Of a DNA stretch of 64,000 nucleotides, positions 12,497 to 25,851 are shown in pieces (within the stretch, counting starts at the first letter, position 1; each line of letters begins with the position of its first letter). The notes beneath the pieces were generated by a model. It was given only the letters and a program-made list of their open reading frames with translations, did not search any database and was not told the origin of the DNA. Both the position numbers and the translations under genes were made by a program. The DNA comes from Sanghuangporus weigelae. Taxonomy: Eukaryota > Basidiomycota > Agaricomycetes > Hymenochaetales > Hymenochaetaceae. The stretch covers positions 1,550,001-1,614,000 of the forward strand of contig CP137318.1 of NCBI GenBank assembly GCA_033182465.1. The letters run 5' to 3'.

Positions 12497-13506
12497 GAGG
12501 CGAGTCGTGGCCCTCGCAATAAGATGCTACTTGGTAGAATGCCTGGATAGCATGTAGTCAGAAGAGAGTAAAGATGGTGGAAGAGAAGAAGAGAGTATTG
12601 ACAATGAGAGAGAGTAACAGCGACGTCACAAAAACGCGAACACGTGCCGTCAAGTCTGTGGTTACAGTGGTAGATCTACCTCATTCCATTCCGTCTCACT
12701 CCGTCTCACTCCTTACAGTTGCTCGATGAGGTCCACAGTGTCTTATCGGAAAGCACGCCATCTCATGAGATGCAGAATTTATTCGTGATACTGTATGCTA
12801 GTGCTTTCAACATCACCTGTGATTTCTTGCAATCCACTTCCTCGCGATGATACCCATGCCATTTTACACAGAGCACTTGAATAATCTCACACACAGCGGC
12901 AGCCTGTGCGCCGGTATATGCAGTATACGCGCGCGGTTAGTTCGGTTTTCCCCCAAACACCGGGACGAGTGCGCGTGTTGTTCTGTACCCTATCGTTAGC
13001 GACGATAGTTTATTTGCTAAAAGCTTGTTGGATAAGCTCATTTTTATGTCATTTGTTTCTTAGAAATTCCTGCGATGTTCCATTGATTGGATAGGCATAA
13101 TTTCCAAGAAGATGAAACTGCATTGTATTGAGAAGATGAGGACTTAATACCGCCGGCGGTGGATGTATTTGATAATTACAATCAATGGAGATCAATCGGT
13201 TAGAAATGTGGACCTGGATGTATGCTACTACGCGAACCACATGTGCCCTGGAGACGAGACAAGCTGCTCTTTACTTCATAATCGTGTAGGACGGCTGTCC
13301 TTACCGCTCGGAGCGCCAGCACCTCCACACCCTCCCTTTCTTCCCTCCCTCCATCATACTTACCGGGCGGTCGCAGTATTCTTCTCTCGACATATTCAGG
13401 CTCTCTGACGACAGGAAGGCAGCTAGGACTATATCACTCGTTGCCAAGGAATACATTCCATGCTTGGCTGATTACGTGTTAGGTTAGAGTATTTCGCCCC
13501 GTAAAA
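12497..13506. other. divergent intergenic region, about 1 kb
   Basis: This is the shared upstream region of the Nvj2-like gene (minus) and the 997-residue protein gene (plus). Near 12680-12715 there is a short tandem repeat of CATTCCGTCTCACTC. A polypyrimidine tract lies at 13320-13360. No gene is supported. Confidence 0.4.
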
Positions 13507-16500
13507 ATGAAGTGGAAAAGCAAGCATCGTCACGAAGACTCTTCCACCTCTTCGGCGAGTGACGTGCTCGACGAGCCATCCCAAGCCCCACCAGTCTTTA
13601 CTTCATCTTTCCTACCGACTGTCGATAGCTTACTTGGAAGGGACGTATCTCCACATCCGACACCAAAATCAAGTCCACGGTTAGGTCAGTTACTCATTAC
13701 CAAAGATATTGAAGCGCTTTTGGAGGAGGACGAACGTGTGCGAGCTCAGCAGCGACAGGAGCAACAAGACCGGGAGGCTAAGCTTGGCAATTTAGATCGC
13801 GTCGCTCTTTCAGAAGATCCGTGTTCGGTCGTACGTGCTCTCCCGCCGCCCCCGCGGCGTCTACCCCAGGGCCGGCACCACAAGGTCCAGAGCGGTTTTC
13901 AGATGCCGATGTTGTCGGGGCAAATTTCAGGCAGTATTATCATGAAGGAAGGAGACATTGGTGTCCGACGACCATCAATGACTGGCGGTGCTGCCTCATC
14001 TCCATCTGTTTCAAAGCGGCCGTCCATCAAGGACGTGCCAGCCGATCTAGGGTCAGCCCGCAGAACGAGCGGCACGGAAAGCTATGGTGAGCATTAATTC
14101 TTATGCATTTGTCGTTCAGCGTCTTCTCAGACTCTCCCGGACATTATCAGCAATGCCCGATAACTCTTCGCGGGATGAAACCAGCTCCGTAAACCGTCTT
14201 TCAGAGTTTGGTCCGAAATCATCCCGACGAAGCCCAGACGGTACCGGTAGGGAGTCGTGGAGTGCTACTTCTGGCTTCTCTGGTAAGCATACTTTGTCTA
14301 AAATAACCTAAATTTGCAACCGACTGAAGAGCTTCCGCAGGCACAACGCAACCATCGAACTCGGAAGGCCCATCTCCTTCTGGACTCGCGGACTTGCCAG
14401 GAAGCATGGCGTTGCACCCTTCCAGACCACTATTGTCTCAAGCTTTCTTCAGATCCCGGGAATCTGTCTATTCAGCTGCTTCAAGCATTGATCCAGCATC
14501 CACAGTTCACGAACCTCGCATCAGTATCTCGAGCACGATTTATCCTCCGTCCGCTTACAACGAACTTCCTTCTCCCGTTGCTGCGCCTGTGGGAAGTGAT
14601 CAGCTTGGCACGGGGCATCGTGATTCGCTATCTTATACCGAAGCTGATTCGGTTTGCGTCGAAGATGATCAACAACACTCTATTGTTGACACATCTACCC
14701 AGACATCGGCTGAATGCGAAACGCCCGTTCCTCTACGCACAGCATTCGCCACTCCTGAGGGAATATACCCAATTAGTAGCAAGCTCTTAAGTGACACTCA
14801 GAGCGGTCCTCCCCCTCGTCGTCCGCTTTCTTCCTCTTCGGACGTGTCCACTCGTCATCGTTCTGGCCAGAAACCCGCTTTACCCACGGCACCAAAACCC
14901 GACTTCCGCCGCTCGCGATCTGTTCAGCCTCCCTCTAAAACCTCAATGATCTCGAAGCCGCCGTCACGTTCATCTTCTCCGAAGCCTCCGGTGCTTGTTC
15001 CATATCATCTGCTGACCTCTTTCTCGCTGTCTGACTCCAACCGCACCGATTCACTCCCTCCAACGACCAACTTTCTTAACCCTCAAGAACGGACTGAGCT
15101 TATTCGCAAAACTCGCAAACTTACCCAAGTATTTGGGCAAACACCTTCGCCTATGTCTGGTCCTGAAGAGCTTAATGATTCTCCGGTCCTGAACAACTGT
15201 TTATTTCCCGTAATGCCCGCTCGCAAAGTCCACGCCCGCGCTGTATCCGACGCCCTGGGTGCTCCAGGAATTAAGGGCTCTCGTGAGACGCACGTTCCTA
15301 TGCCTGTAGGAAGAACAGGTTCTCTCAGTCCAATAAGGTTCCGGAGCTCGACTTCTGGCTTGGGCAACGACTCGGATGATTCTCTGTCTCCGTTTGATAG
15401 CCCGGACGCTACAACACCCTTGTCATCTCGGAAGAAGAATGGTGATGCTATTGTCAGAAGTCCGACCATTGTCAGTGCTTCGGACTCCTTCATTGACATG
15501 GCGGACCATGATAATCCAAGTAAGGCCTGCAACTTGATTCACTTGAACTCTTATTGATTATTTTGTCCTTAGACCTCATGCGCTTCCCGTCGATATGCTC
15601 CTTTGCGGAAAGCTTGACTGATGAGCATCGAGCCGAAGAAGAACGCCGCCGCAAGCGAGAAAAGCTTGCGAAATTGCATCGTTTCCTCGGTAGTCGTGTT
15701 CCCATGGAACTTGTCCTCGGACATGACTTGAATGTGCCGCTTCCTCCACTTGCACCGGACTCTAAGTCAGTTGACCCTGCATCTGATGGCGAGGTCTCGC
15801 CAGCGACCAAGCTTTGGTTACTCGCCAAGCGTCGGAATAGTCTTCCCTCTTCTGACCCACTCGAGAGGCCAGCTGATTCTGACCGATTGAAGGAGGAATT
15901 GAGTGATAAAGACAAAGCCGCTGCTGTCAAGAGGGCACTGAAGATGGAGAAGGTTGGCTGACGTATACCAAAAGTTGTTGACTTGTTCTCATTCGGATGC
16001 CTCTTTTCTAGATGTTCGGGGAACAGCCTCCACTGGACCTTTTCCATTCGGGTAGGATGCGAGCTGGACAACACCACTCGGGTGTAAGGACAATGTCCGA
16101 TTCGAAAGTGCCTGCGTTATCAGCGCCTTCATCTCCTGTCACCGGGAATATCAACAAGGCAGCATATCGCAAGCAGAAGTTGAAACGTAATAACAGACCA
16201 GGAACTTCTGAATCTGCGAAAAGACTGCTGGGCCCGGGCCCAGAAATTGGCGAAACAGATTCGATTACTGACGGACAATCCGATATTTATTGTCATTACC
16301 GAAACTCTCTCGTTTCTTTGACAAACATTGTGGATAACGTAAGTTGTCGAACATTGCTTGCTGTTCTTTGGCTTACCCTATTTTTAGGATGACAAAAAAT
16401 CTCTTGTTGAACTTCACGAATATATCAACGAAGATCTCTCAATGGGACTCCGAGACAACCGCGAGAGTTATTCAAACAGCTCCATCCGATCCGAGCGTCG

Positions 16501-16838
16501 CCGTTCTTTACCTCTTCGTGCCTCATACTCGTCCTTAGCATCGCAGTACACGATCTCCGAACCAAAAATAGAAGCTACGCCCTTCGAGGTGCGCAGACGC
16601 CGAGCCGCCAAATTGAGCCATTTCTTCGGTGTCTCCTATCGTGATCTTTTCGGCCAAGTTCTTGAGAGTCTGGAAATGAGTGTGCGCGAAGATGAAGGGA
16701 AAGGCACACTGAATGCTGACGAAGCTAAGGTATGTGGTCCTTGCCGCGTCGATGCTCAAGCATACTCAGTGCAATGTTGCACAGGATCTTCTTGTTCAAC
16801 TCACGAAACTCAAAGCAAGACGTGACGAGCTCTCATGA
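13507..16838 (+). CDS. unrecognised 997-residue Ser/Pro-rich protein with a repeated basic motif
   Basis: Seven exons: 13507-14086, 14151-14282, 14341-15519, 15573-15952, 16012-16338, 16388-16729 and 16785-16838; every junction keeps phase and the total is 998 codons. Most of the protein is low-complexity Ser/Pro. Two conserved islands stand out: one near residue 640 (ERRRKREKLAKLHRFLG) and one near residue 915 (EVRRRRAAKLSHFFGVSYRD), which resemble each other. The C-terminus is helical (LVQLTKLKARRDELS). I cannot name the family; the pattern is of a type I associate with agaricomycete proteins of unknown function. A cytoskeletal or cell-polarity scaffold would fit, but that is a guess. Confidence 0.8.
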
Positions 16839-17014
16839 TTCCCTTTATGATTAATGATTTTTTGAAATGATGCGCGTTTCTGACAACCGCGCTAGTCTAG
16901 GCTTTCTCATCGCTTCGGTTTTCCCTCCATCGTTATCACGTAATTTATGAAGAAAGTGGGGAACGGACAAGTAAATTACGATAGGACATGTAAATAATTC
17001 CGTCGAAGGTCATA

Positions 17015-19592
17015 TTACAGCACAATTAAGTCTCCTTTGCATGTTGCACACCAAAAGACGTGAGATTCGTCGAGGAACTGTGGCCATCGCAAGGATAGTA
17101 CGCTACTGTCGATGCTAGGGGTATGAGAATGTCCAGGTCCAGAGGCGGGTGTCTTCGACGACTTTGTGGCTGCATGAGAACTTGCAGCCTCTGCTTCACT
17201 ATACATTCGTGCCTGAAGCATCGCGAGGCTAATGTGCCGTTGATGGCGCGTCGTTGGTGGCAAACCCTCATCAATGATTGCTGAAGGAGGCAAGCGAGAC
17301 AGGTTATTAGATCTCTGAGAGGTGAAAGAACTACGCCGAAGTTCATCGGAGTGCCGCGCGGAAGCAGAATTTCGCGGAACATGGACGGATCTTTGACTCT
17401 TCGCCAGAGTTCGAAGGTGGTCTAGTTCATCCTCCATGGATGCCACGTGTTTCTGTAACGATAGATATTTCGCTTCCGCATCATATAGTGATGACTCTAG
17501 ACTTCGAATCGTAGATTTGGTGTTTGATACCTCCAGTTCCAGTTGTTGTGTGATGGCCCCCTTGACCTCGTCGTCGAGACTTTTTGATGATGGTAACGGA
17601 GACGTGGACGGCCCAGCCTGGCGCAGACGAGAGATCTCCTCTTCCTTGTTTGCGACATCGGTCCGAAGACCTTCGATCTCCTGTTGAAGCTCTTCAAGTA
17701 ATCTTCGTTCATCATCTCCAGCTTGCTCATGTTCGTCCATCTGGGAGCGCAGAAGATCTATTTCCTCTTGACGAACTTGTCCGATGGATCGAAGGCGGTC
17801 GACCTCCTCCTGAAGTCGCGCTGCCACCTGCCTCTGCTTTGCGCGATCTGCTTCCATCTCACGCGTGGCGGCGATGGTGTCATCGAATCGAGCTTGCAAT
17901 TCATTATATGCCTTTTGCAAGTCGGCCTGGCCGGTTTCAGCGGTGATCTTTTCTTTCTCTAGCTCTTTCCCCCGCTTTTCGTATTCCCGAAGAGCTCCGT
18001 CAAGAGACACGCGCGTACTTTCCACCTGTGCTTCAAGCTCGGATATAGTATTGTCCTTTTGGCGGAATGCCGCTGTAACTTGCTCGAGCTGTTCCATCAG
18101 TGCAAGCTTCGCAGAGGACAACTCCACGATTTTAGGGCGCATTTCGTCGAGCGAACGCATTAAGCCTGTACCTTCCTCTTGTAGGTTACGCTGTGCAGCC
18201 TCGGCGTCCTCGACTCGACGAAGAGCCTGGCGGCATTCTACCTGAGAAGTTTCAAGCTGCCCGGCAAGTGCTGCGACATTTGCGTTTGCTTCCGACAGGT
18301 CATTGTTAAGCCCAGCAATGGTAACGCGGGACTTTTCCAGCTCAGCCACGGTAGCTGCATTCGTGGCAACGAGTCCGCCACGCTCAGATGAGATTTTCGT
18401 TAGAGACTGCTCTGAAGATCGGAGGTCACTATCTAGGCTGGCAACCTGGCGCTTCAAATCCTCCTCCAATGAGGACTTTTGCTGATATTCTTGTTGTAAT
18501 TCTTCGTAGTCAGCTCTGAGTTTCTCGTAAGTCTGTTCAGTATCAATCGAGTTTAGTCTTTCGATCGAAAACGCGGAAGCATCATGTATACCTGTTTCAT
18601 CTTGGAAAGTTGGATGGCCACTTCCTCCGCTCGATCCTGAGTATTTCGCAGTTTAGATTCAAGTATGTCTACCCGATCGTCATTCTGGATTTGCTCCTCC
18701 AGTTCTCGTATTCGGCGCTCGTTGTCTTTAATTTGAGCTCGTAAGCCTTCAGCTTCACTTCGAACGGAATGCAAGTCTCTCTCCTTCACACCAAGACGAA
18801 GTAAGCATCGAAGTCATAAGTACAGGCTTATTACGCACTTGTTCGCGTAGATTGGATGACAACTTCGAATTTTGCGCTTCAAGATCTCGAGTTTGTCGGA
18901 GGAAACTTTCTCTCTCTTCCTCGTGGCGAGATTCATCTGTTTTGAGTATCTCGAGCTCTCCCAACCGGTCTTGCAATTCAGCCTGACTGTCGTGCAATTC
19001 TGTCATGCATCATTAGGATCTCGTCAATTCGTCAAGCAAAGACACATACTTGAATCAATCCCTTCCAACCTCTCAAGAGCTTCTGAGAGAGCTGTCTTTT
19101 CCGAAACGAGCAAAGCAATCGTTTGTCGCTGGTCTTGAAGTACCCGGGAATAATTCTCGGCTCGAGAAGCACTATTCATAGATCCTCCTCCCGACAAAGC
19201 TTTAACGTGTCCATTCTCGGAGTGTGGCGAAATCACTGGAGACGCAGTTACTTTGCCTTGCGATGACGGAGGTGATGATCTAGGAAAGAAGTCTTTTCAC
19301 TATGCACGAGACGGAATGCGGGTTATGCAGAGCAGGACGTACAGTAGAGGTGTATCATTTCTGACAGCACTGGTTTCTTGCGTGGCAGGTGCTGGGGTTG
19401 ACGCTGGTGAAATCGAGGAGCCCGGCGAGTGTGTGCCAGAGCTTGAAGTTATCACCTCATTTTTCTTTTGCTGTTGACGCTTCTTCAGCTGGATAGTTGT
19501 TCAGTCAGGCGAGACTGAAGCCAGAAGAATTCTCGCGCACTTACCAGCGCCTTTGCTCTAGCAGCTTTGGCAGCTCTGTCATCCTCTGCCAT
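17015..19592 (-). CDS. golgin-like coiled-coil protein
   Basis: Exons 19592-19545, 19488-19343, 19279-19050, 18999-18839, 18783-18592 and 18532-17015 give 764 residues. The very N-terminus (AAKAARAKALLKKRQQQKK) is basic and helical, like the N-terminus of GM130-type golgins that binds Golgi tethering partners. After a Ser/Pro linker, residues from about 115 to 620 are nearly continuous heptad coiled coil, starting at QDQRQTIALLVSEKTALSEA, a golgin-like stretch. The C-terminal 120 residues are Ser-rich and end with FWCATCKGDLIVL, which has a CxxC pair. Fungal counterparts could be Bug1-like cis-Golgi proteins. The assignment rests on architecture and one motif, so the Golgi role is an inference; a spindle-pole or transport coiled-coil protein is possible. 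Confidence 0.75.
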
Positions 19593-19995
19593 TTAAGAAC
19601 GTGCCGCAAGCTGAGATGATAAATGACTGTGGAAGTCTATATAATTGAATAGCTACGTGAACGTGTCTTCAAGCAAGCATGCTGACGTGCGCGAAAAGAC
19701 GCGTTGATCACACCGCCCACGAATCAAGTAATCTTTCCGGTCCTCAACAGAAATAAAAAATGCATATTTTCAGTTTAATATACTTATCATAGAGAGAAAC
19801 ATAAAAACGAGACTGATAAAAGACCGCGGATATAAAGAACGGAAAGGAAAGCGGGAATAATAGTCGACATCAGATATGGACAGCGTCAAAGCAAGAGGAA
19901 CGTTAACGAGAGTTGTGAAGCAGAGGCATTGTAGGGAAAGTGACAGAAGAACACGAAGCTGCTCAAAGCACCAAAGCAAACCAGTCTGCTATAAC
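19593..19995. other. intergenic region
   Basis: It separates the golgin-like start (minus strand) from the 3' end of the G-beta gene (also minus). The right part, 19750-19990, is A-rich on the + strand and probably holds the G-beta 3' UTR. No gene is supported. Confidence 0.4.
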
Positions 19996-21281
19996 TCAAG
20001 CCCAGACCTATGAAGAAAATAATCAATTTTTGTTAACATCAAATCAAAAAAAGACATGAGAAAAACCAACCCTGAGTGTGCTATCCCAACTTCCAGTGCA
20101 CAGAGCCATGCCGTCACTGCTCACGCCTAAGCAACTCACCCGATTCTCGTGACCAGTCAAAACTCCAACACGCTCTCCCTTTAATGTGTCCCAGACATTG
20201 CATGTCCAATCGTCATAGCCACCAAACAGGATGCGACCAGAAATCGAGAAAGCAACGGAGGTGATGCCGCAAAGAATATTGTCATGAGTGAATGTGTTGA
20301 GTTCTCTGTCTGCTCGGATGTCGAAAAGGCGGCAGGACGCATCGTCCGACCCGGTCGCAAACGCATCACCGTTCGGGAAGAAGCTGGATACCATACTCAG
20401 TAATCAACAGGCAGTGCATTGTAATTTGATTGATAAACGCACGTCACAGCGTTAATATCCGACTCGTGACCGGAGAAAGTCTGGGTGGCTTTCCCGGTAC
20501 GAATATCCCACAATTTCGCAGTGGCATCGCAAGCACCGGACACAAAGACATTCTGGCTGGGCCCGAGTGCCAGACTTGAAACGACGGGATCAAAAATTGT
20601 CCATGATGTATGGAGGGATGTGCTTACCTCATGACGTCTCCAGTGTGATCGCTAAATTCAAGGACACGAACGCCCGCTTCAATGTCCCATAGCATGCATG
20701 TCATGTCGCCAGAGCTCGTCACAATTTGTCTGTCACTGATGAACCGACAACAACTCAGATAGCCAGAATGAGCACTCAGCTCCCGCGCGCCTTTGACAGA
20801 GCCAACGTCTTTTGATTGCAGATTGTAGATCGAGCATATGTTATCGAGACCGCCGCACGCAACAAAATTTCCAGACGGAGAGTAGGCGCAAGTCATCACC
20901 CAGCTTGACCTCAGAGGAATCGCGTGGACTTTGTTGGTAGTATACGCGTCCCAAACAATTAGTTTTCCGTCCTGGGATGCAGAGACAAGGTGACGCCGAT
21001 CCGCCGCCCAATGCATTGCGTAAATTTTTGCTAGATGGCCCTTGAGCGCCCGACGTGGACGCATGACAATGCGCGGAAGCGCCTCGACTTCGGCTGCCAT
21101 GGCTCGCACTTTATATCAAAAGACATAAGCAAAATGTTTAAAGTTGTCATTAACACGCACGCAAGGACTCACAGCTCGTGTCTGCTGAAGCCTCCTTCCT
21201 TGCCCTGATCTTCTCTTTCAGACTTTCGGCCTCGCGACGAGCGGCGGCGATACGTTCCTGGATATCTTGCTGTTGCGACAT
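19996..21281 (-). CDS. gpb1: heterotrimeric G protein beta subunit
   Basis: Exons 21281-21173, 21108-20628, 20574-20443, 20383-20071 and 20007-19996 give 348 residues, the usual G-beta length. An N-terminal helix ([19 protein letters not shown]) pairs with G-gamma in known structures. Seven WD40 blades follow, starting [16 protein letters not shown] and including [20 protein letters not shown]. The last 12-nt exon supplies VWA-stop, so the protein ends WDSTLRVWA, as G-betas do. In basidiomycetes this subunit works with G-alpha in pheromone and nutrient signalling. The acceptor of exon 4 (TATCCAG) was chosen over an upstream AG because it restores family spacing. A long leader of over 200 nt may precede the ATG. 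Confidence 0.96.
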
Positions 21282-23510
21282 TTTCGGTTCAAGAGAGATG
21301 TCCTGGTAATGACTTCGTGAAGTGATCACAATGAGCACACGATGAGAGGGGAACAAGGACAAGAGTTCACATACTTGATGAGTGCGGAATGATAAGTACG
21401 TCGGGAGAGAAGCAGAAGTGTGTTTTCTTCTCGTTACCGATGGGAAACTGACGGAAGTAGCGATAGGGTGATGGCAGACGACGAGAAAGTCCACGACGAA
21501 GGTAAACAGTAGTAGAGCGTCGCAGATGAGCACGTTAGACGACGCCGCGGGGGCAACAGTCTACAACGCTCGTGGTGATGGTGGGAGTTGTCGGTGTTCT
21601 CTCGTCGTTGGCGTTCTCTCGCCCTTTCCTTCCCTTGATGGGTCCGATTCCTAGATAGGAAATACTTGTACACGCTTCAAATTGCCAAATAAGATACAAC
21701 CGTACATCTACTCTAGTCTGTAATAAATCATTCTCATGTACCTTGCTTGGATCCCCTGCATCGGACTATATGTCCGTGTACTTTACTTATTTTGAGATTT
21801 ATCCACAATTTACAATTCGCTTCACAACGTCCTACGACTCGCTCCAATATGCACACCAGTTCAATCATATGAACAAGAAACAATCGCCTGCTTTCCTCGG
21901 TGAAATTTTGATATTGGGATCTGCCGTGAAGACCAATACTTCAACCCTCTTGCTTGAACATTGCTGCCAACTCTGCATCTCCTGACGTTTAAAATAGGAT
22001 CCATCACATTTTCCTAGTCCACAGGCACTGTCTTGTTTTCAAAGGCCAAGATCGTGGCGGAACACTGGCTAACAAACTATCCCTCTGAACTAGCGTAAAG
22101 CGCGATCAGCTAGCCGATTCTGTAATTTAAAGATCGTAATTTTAATCGATTCTCTGTGGCACTACGAACAGTTCATTACTACAGTTGAAGGTACGCCGAT
22201 CCTTCTCCAACGATCGAAACCGGCAGGGCTGTATTAATTTTGTTTTACGTCGCAGTAGCAGTGTTCTACGCTACGACCGATTCACGAATTCTTTTTTGAC
22301 CTCGATCGGCAGCATGAAACCAGGAGATGCCGCTGCACTCGATTTTCCCGCTCTGGAACTGCAATTTTGTCCAACTATCGATGTAATTCCTTTCAGATTA
22401 GTCGCAATCACAATCTATGATGCGTCGGACAAAACATGCCAAAGGCAAGAATGGATATTATTGAGCGGCGTTCTATAAGCCTACTTTATTTATTAGGCAG
22501 ATCCCACTAGTGTATGTGCTGTTCATGTTAATATTTGCGGTGACAGACTACGCTTATCCGCATCATTCCAGGGTACAACTCCGGCATGAACTCAAATTTC
22601 CTATATTCTTCGGCGAGGCATGCCTTTGGTGTCATTACAATGAATACGCTGATGCTCTTTCCTATTTCCGGATTGACTTCAAACGGCTTTCTACATACGA
22701 ACCAGCTTGACCTTATTGGTAGAGCCCATATGCCGGCGCCGAATGTCTCGCAGAACCTGGATACGACTTCGACATGCAAGTGTTTGCTCTGGACTTGTTC
22801 GATGTCAAATTCGATCCCCAAAAGCGCGGACTCGGAGCTTACTAGGCGATATTCGGTCTTACCGAATATACAATTGATCAAATAAATGATTATCCGTAAT
22901 GGCCTTAGGAGGTCCGACATTGCTCTGCGGACCACAGACGCTCGTGGGCGGAGACAAAGGGAGCAATAACGAAATGCCGCCGTCTAGGCGTTGCAAACCT
23001 GCAGCGATGACAGATGTTTTAGGGCCACAGATCTGGCTCCTTTGTGCGCTCGTGTTCCTTTCATCCAATAGCCATCGATCATCGCCGCAGGGATTCATTC
23101 AGACAATTTGCTATGTCTACCACTTTGCTTCACTTGATCTTGAGAATTCTACCATGATGTGGCCTTCCGCTGATATGGTATGTCATCGCGCGGAGAACAT
23201 GGGACGACATTTCGCAAATTTCCCGCCTCAAATTCGCAATTCGCTGTCGGAGCTTCCTCTTTGCGATGCACTCGAACGCCTATTTGCGAACGGGCTCTTC
23301 ATCGGAGTCTTGAACTACTTGGCGTTCATGAGGAGCAATAAACGCCCATACTGCGTATAAAACCTCATCAACTCAGGATGGTTTTGTATCAGCAACCAAC
23401 GCAAACTCTACATTCAAAGGCTTTTATCAGTACAAGTTTATCGGTATTGCTTTTGAATCCCACGTCTATCGTACGGGCTGTTCTCACTTCCTTGCAGCAG
23501 TTAGTACAAT
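21282..23510. other. gene-poor region, 2.2 kb
   Basis: The first 300 bases are the G-beta upstream region. Beyond that, short ORFs occur on both strands, the longest about 135 codons on the minus strand at 22528-22935, but none has family motifs or a convincing exon chain. The stretch may hold decayed coding or mobile sequence; I cannot identify it. Confidence 0.35.
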
Positions 23511-23809
23511 ATGGTCGAATGGACGATGCAACTCAACAACTTACTGCAAGCCAGTGGCCAGGCCGGGCAGGTCACATACGATTTCAGGCACGAAGGTCCT
23601 GAAAACAAGGGACTTTGGCACGTAAAGGCGCTACGTAAGTCCACCATCTTCTCAAGCGACTCATTTGACAGTGAATAATTTGCTTAGACAATGGCCAGGA
23701 AACGGGCTCAGGAAGCGGTAAAACAAAGATGGAAGCTAAGGAGCTTGCGTCTAAGAACACCATGAAGGTCCTATATTCTAGCCACCACCAAGCTCTGGAA
23801 GGGAAATAG
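23511..23809 (+). CDS. small stand-alone double-stranded-RNA-binding protein A
   Basis: Exons 23511-23634 and 23688-23809 encode 81 residues consisting almost entirely of one dsRBD. Helix 1 is MQLNNLLQASGQAG, followed by the strand region VTYDFRHEGPENKGLWHVKAL with the GP-E signature. The loop and helix 2 are GSGSGKTKMEAKELASKNTM, where the conserved small-residue/KxxAK pattern contacts RNA in known dsRBDs. The 53-nt intron lies after codon 41 in phase 1. A clear paralogue lies 2.0 kb downstream with the same intron position. Function is unknown; single dsRBD proteins can bind structured RNA or act as partners of Dicer or ADAR-like enzymes, which is only a general analogy here. Confidence 0.8.
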
Positions 23810-25851
23810 ATGCGCTGCCGCAGCGGCTCGGGATCGAATTTTGCGCGTGCGCGATCCATTACCTGTTAGTGATAGAACTCTACCTCGAATATCTGAAGAG
23901 ATGCATTAATGATGTTCTGCCGAATTTTCTCGTGGACTGAATTCCTAAACCCGTATTTGTGATCACCATATAAGTTTCGAACATACATTTTAGTCAAAAT
24001 TCACGAATATTGCGAAAGGGATGAAAGTCGGAGTGCAGGAAGTCTGCTCTTGGTCCTCCCCATATGAGTGGCTTACAAGTACATAGGTGAAGACGGGTCT
24101 TCGATACAGTATTAATCTTTGAGCACAATCTACGAATACAAAATAATAGTCATTTCAAAAATCGAAATCATGTCATATCTTCCCCAAAGTATTTTCAAGA
24201 GAAAGGGGAGTAATTTTGAAATATATGTAAATTGTGGCCACAGCGGAAGAAACCAGAAATCAGTGAAATCGCGCAAACTTACGCAAAGAGATCGGCGCAC
24301 CGATGCAATTTAGGATTGCCACTCAGATTCTTTCCCCGTTGACTCCCGAGCAACACGCGCTTCCTTCATCATATGTTATTTTGTTTATTTTTGTCTACTT
24401 TGTACCGTTTGTTCCTCACATGAGCCTTTCTCTCTGTGTGGTGTCGTTATGGTCTCCGCAATTTATCGTCGGCTCGCCGAGTAACGGCGGTGGCTTGTCA
24501 CGGACGGAGGATTATGTCGCTCAGGTACGCCACGTACTACTATCCAATTGGGATATATTTCGATTCAGGTCATTTTATTTTATTTCCCCCTTCGCTTGGG
24601 CGCATCCATAATACTATTTTAATTAACCTCTAGGCCCCCTGTCCGGCTCCTGTGCATCCGGGTTTCTTGTCCAACTTTCGCAACGCATTCAATCTTCCAA
24701 TCGCGTCTAGTTATCCACACTACTCAGCAGCGATTTGAAGTGAGCAACCTTGTTTCCAAAGGCGAAGCTTAACGAGGTATCAGGATCCGGTATCCCGCGA
24801 GAAGGACCACTTCTCGCAATGCGATGTGCACGGGGACACGGGAGGCCGAATCCAAGTGCGTCGAAAGCTGACAGAGGATTTATTACAGGAACATCAGCGA
24901 GATGCGGCTGGTGACCCGCGCGAAAGACTCTTGGAAACATGCGACCAGATCTTGACATGTCCGCTCGAGTTCCCCATCATTAACCCTAACTTTTCTCGCC
25001 TGGTCCGGGTTACGGATAGCTTATCCAACGACATATGCTTCTTGTCATTTCCGCCTGTGGTTCTTTACTGTCACCTAATATGCTAAAGGAGTTCTCTAAG
25101 TACTCTGGAACTCGTCAAATTCTCCGAATCAACCTCATCAGATAATGTTCAACGTCCGCTATCGCGTTTATTCTCGTCACTTCGATATTTGTTCTATCGC
25201 CGGGCTCATCGACACTCTGGTTTGATGCAGGCAGGGTCTAACATAGCCATTGACGTCCAATCTCTTGTCGAATATTACTGTCGCTTCGGGATTCCTTTAC
25301 ATCGAAAATACCTGAGCGCAATGGTTCAATTATCATTTCTTCGAAGAAGGGGCTCCGTTCTCGGGACGAAACCGATGAAAGGTTTTAACTACACGAACGG
25401 CGATCTCATGTAGCGGAACATTAGTAGAACTCGTTCCTGGACGTTTTGTGTCCCTGTGACAGACTCAGCGCCTCTAAGCACTCCGCTTCTGACAGCCACT
25501 TCATTTGAGTACCTCGGCCCCACTACCATTTTTATCTCGGAGAAGTTAGTGAGTTTTACTACTTTCATAGATTCCGTGTGACTGCCTTAAGATCTAGCAA
25601 ATTCCTGTTCTCGGATACCGAAACATTCTTCCGTTTGCCTGCGTTCATGCCTCGGGAGTTCAGTAGTCCTCCGAGTTCTCCTTGTTTGCGAAGCGTCAAG
25701 TTGCGGGCCTGTCCCCGATACTCGATGTCAAAATGGACTTTGCAAACCCCGTACAATACGGCAAAGAAGAACGTATAAAAGCCCGCCTCCAGGACGCCCA
25801 GAGAGGACAGGCAGCCAGTTAACACTGAGACTTCTTCATACTTTCTCAATA
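23810..25851. other. gene-poor spacer between the two dsRBD genes
   Basis: Two kilobases without a supportable gene. ORFs are short and lack motifs on either strand, and I found no third dsRBD copy when looking for the QLNN, GP and KxxAK signatures. The 5' leader of gene B (25780-25851) is AT- and CT-rich. Confidence 0.35.

Noticed and set aside
20371-20442. Upstream acceptor for G-beta exon 4 at CTGAG
   Set aside because: It would add residues between INAV and FFPNG that the family lacks; the TATCCAG acceptor fits exactly.
22528-22935. 135-codon minus-strand ORF in the gene-poor region
   Set aside because: No recognised motif and no exon chain on either side; kept only as a note in the region entry.
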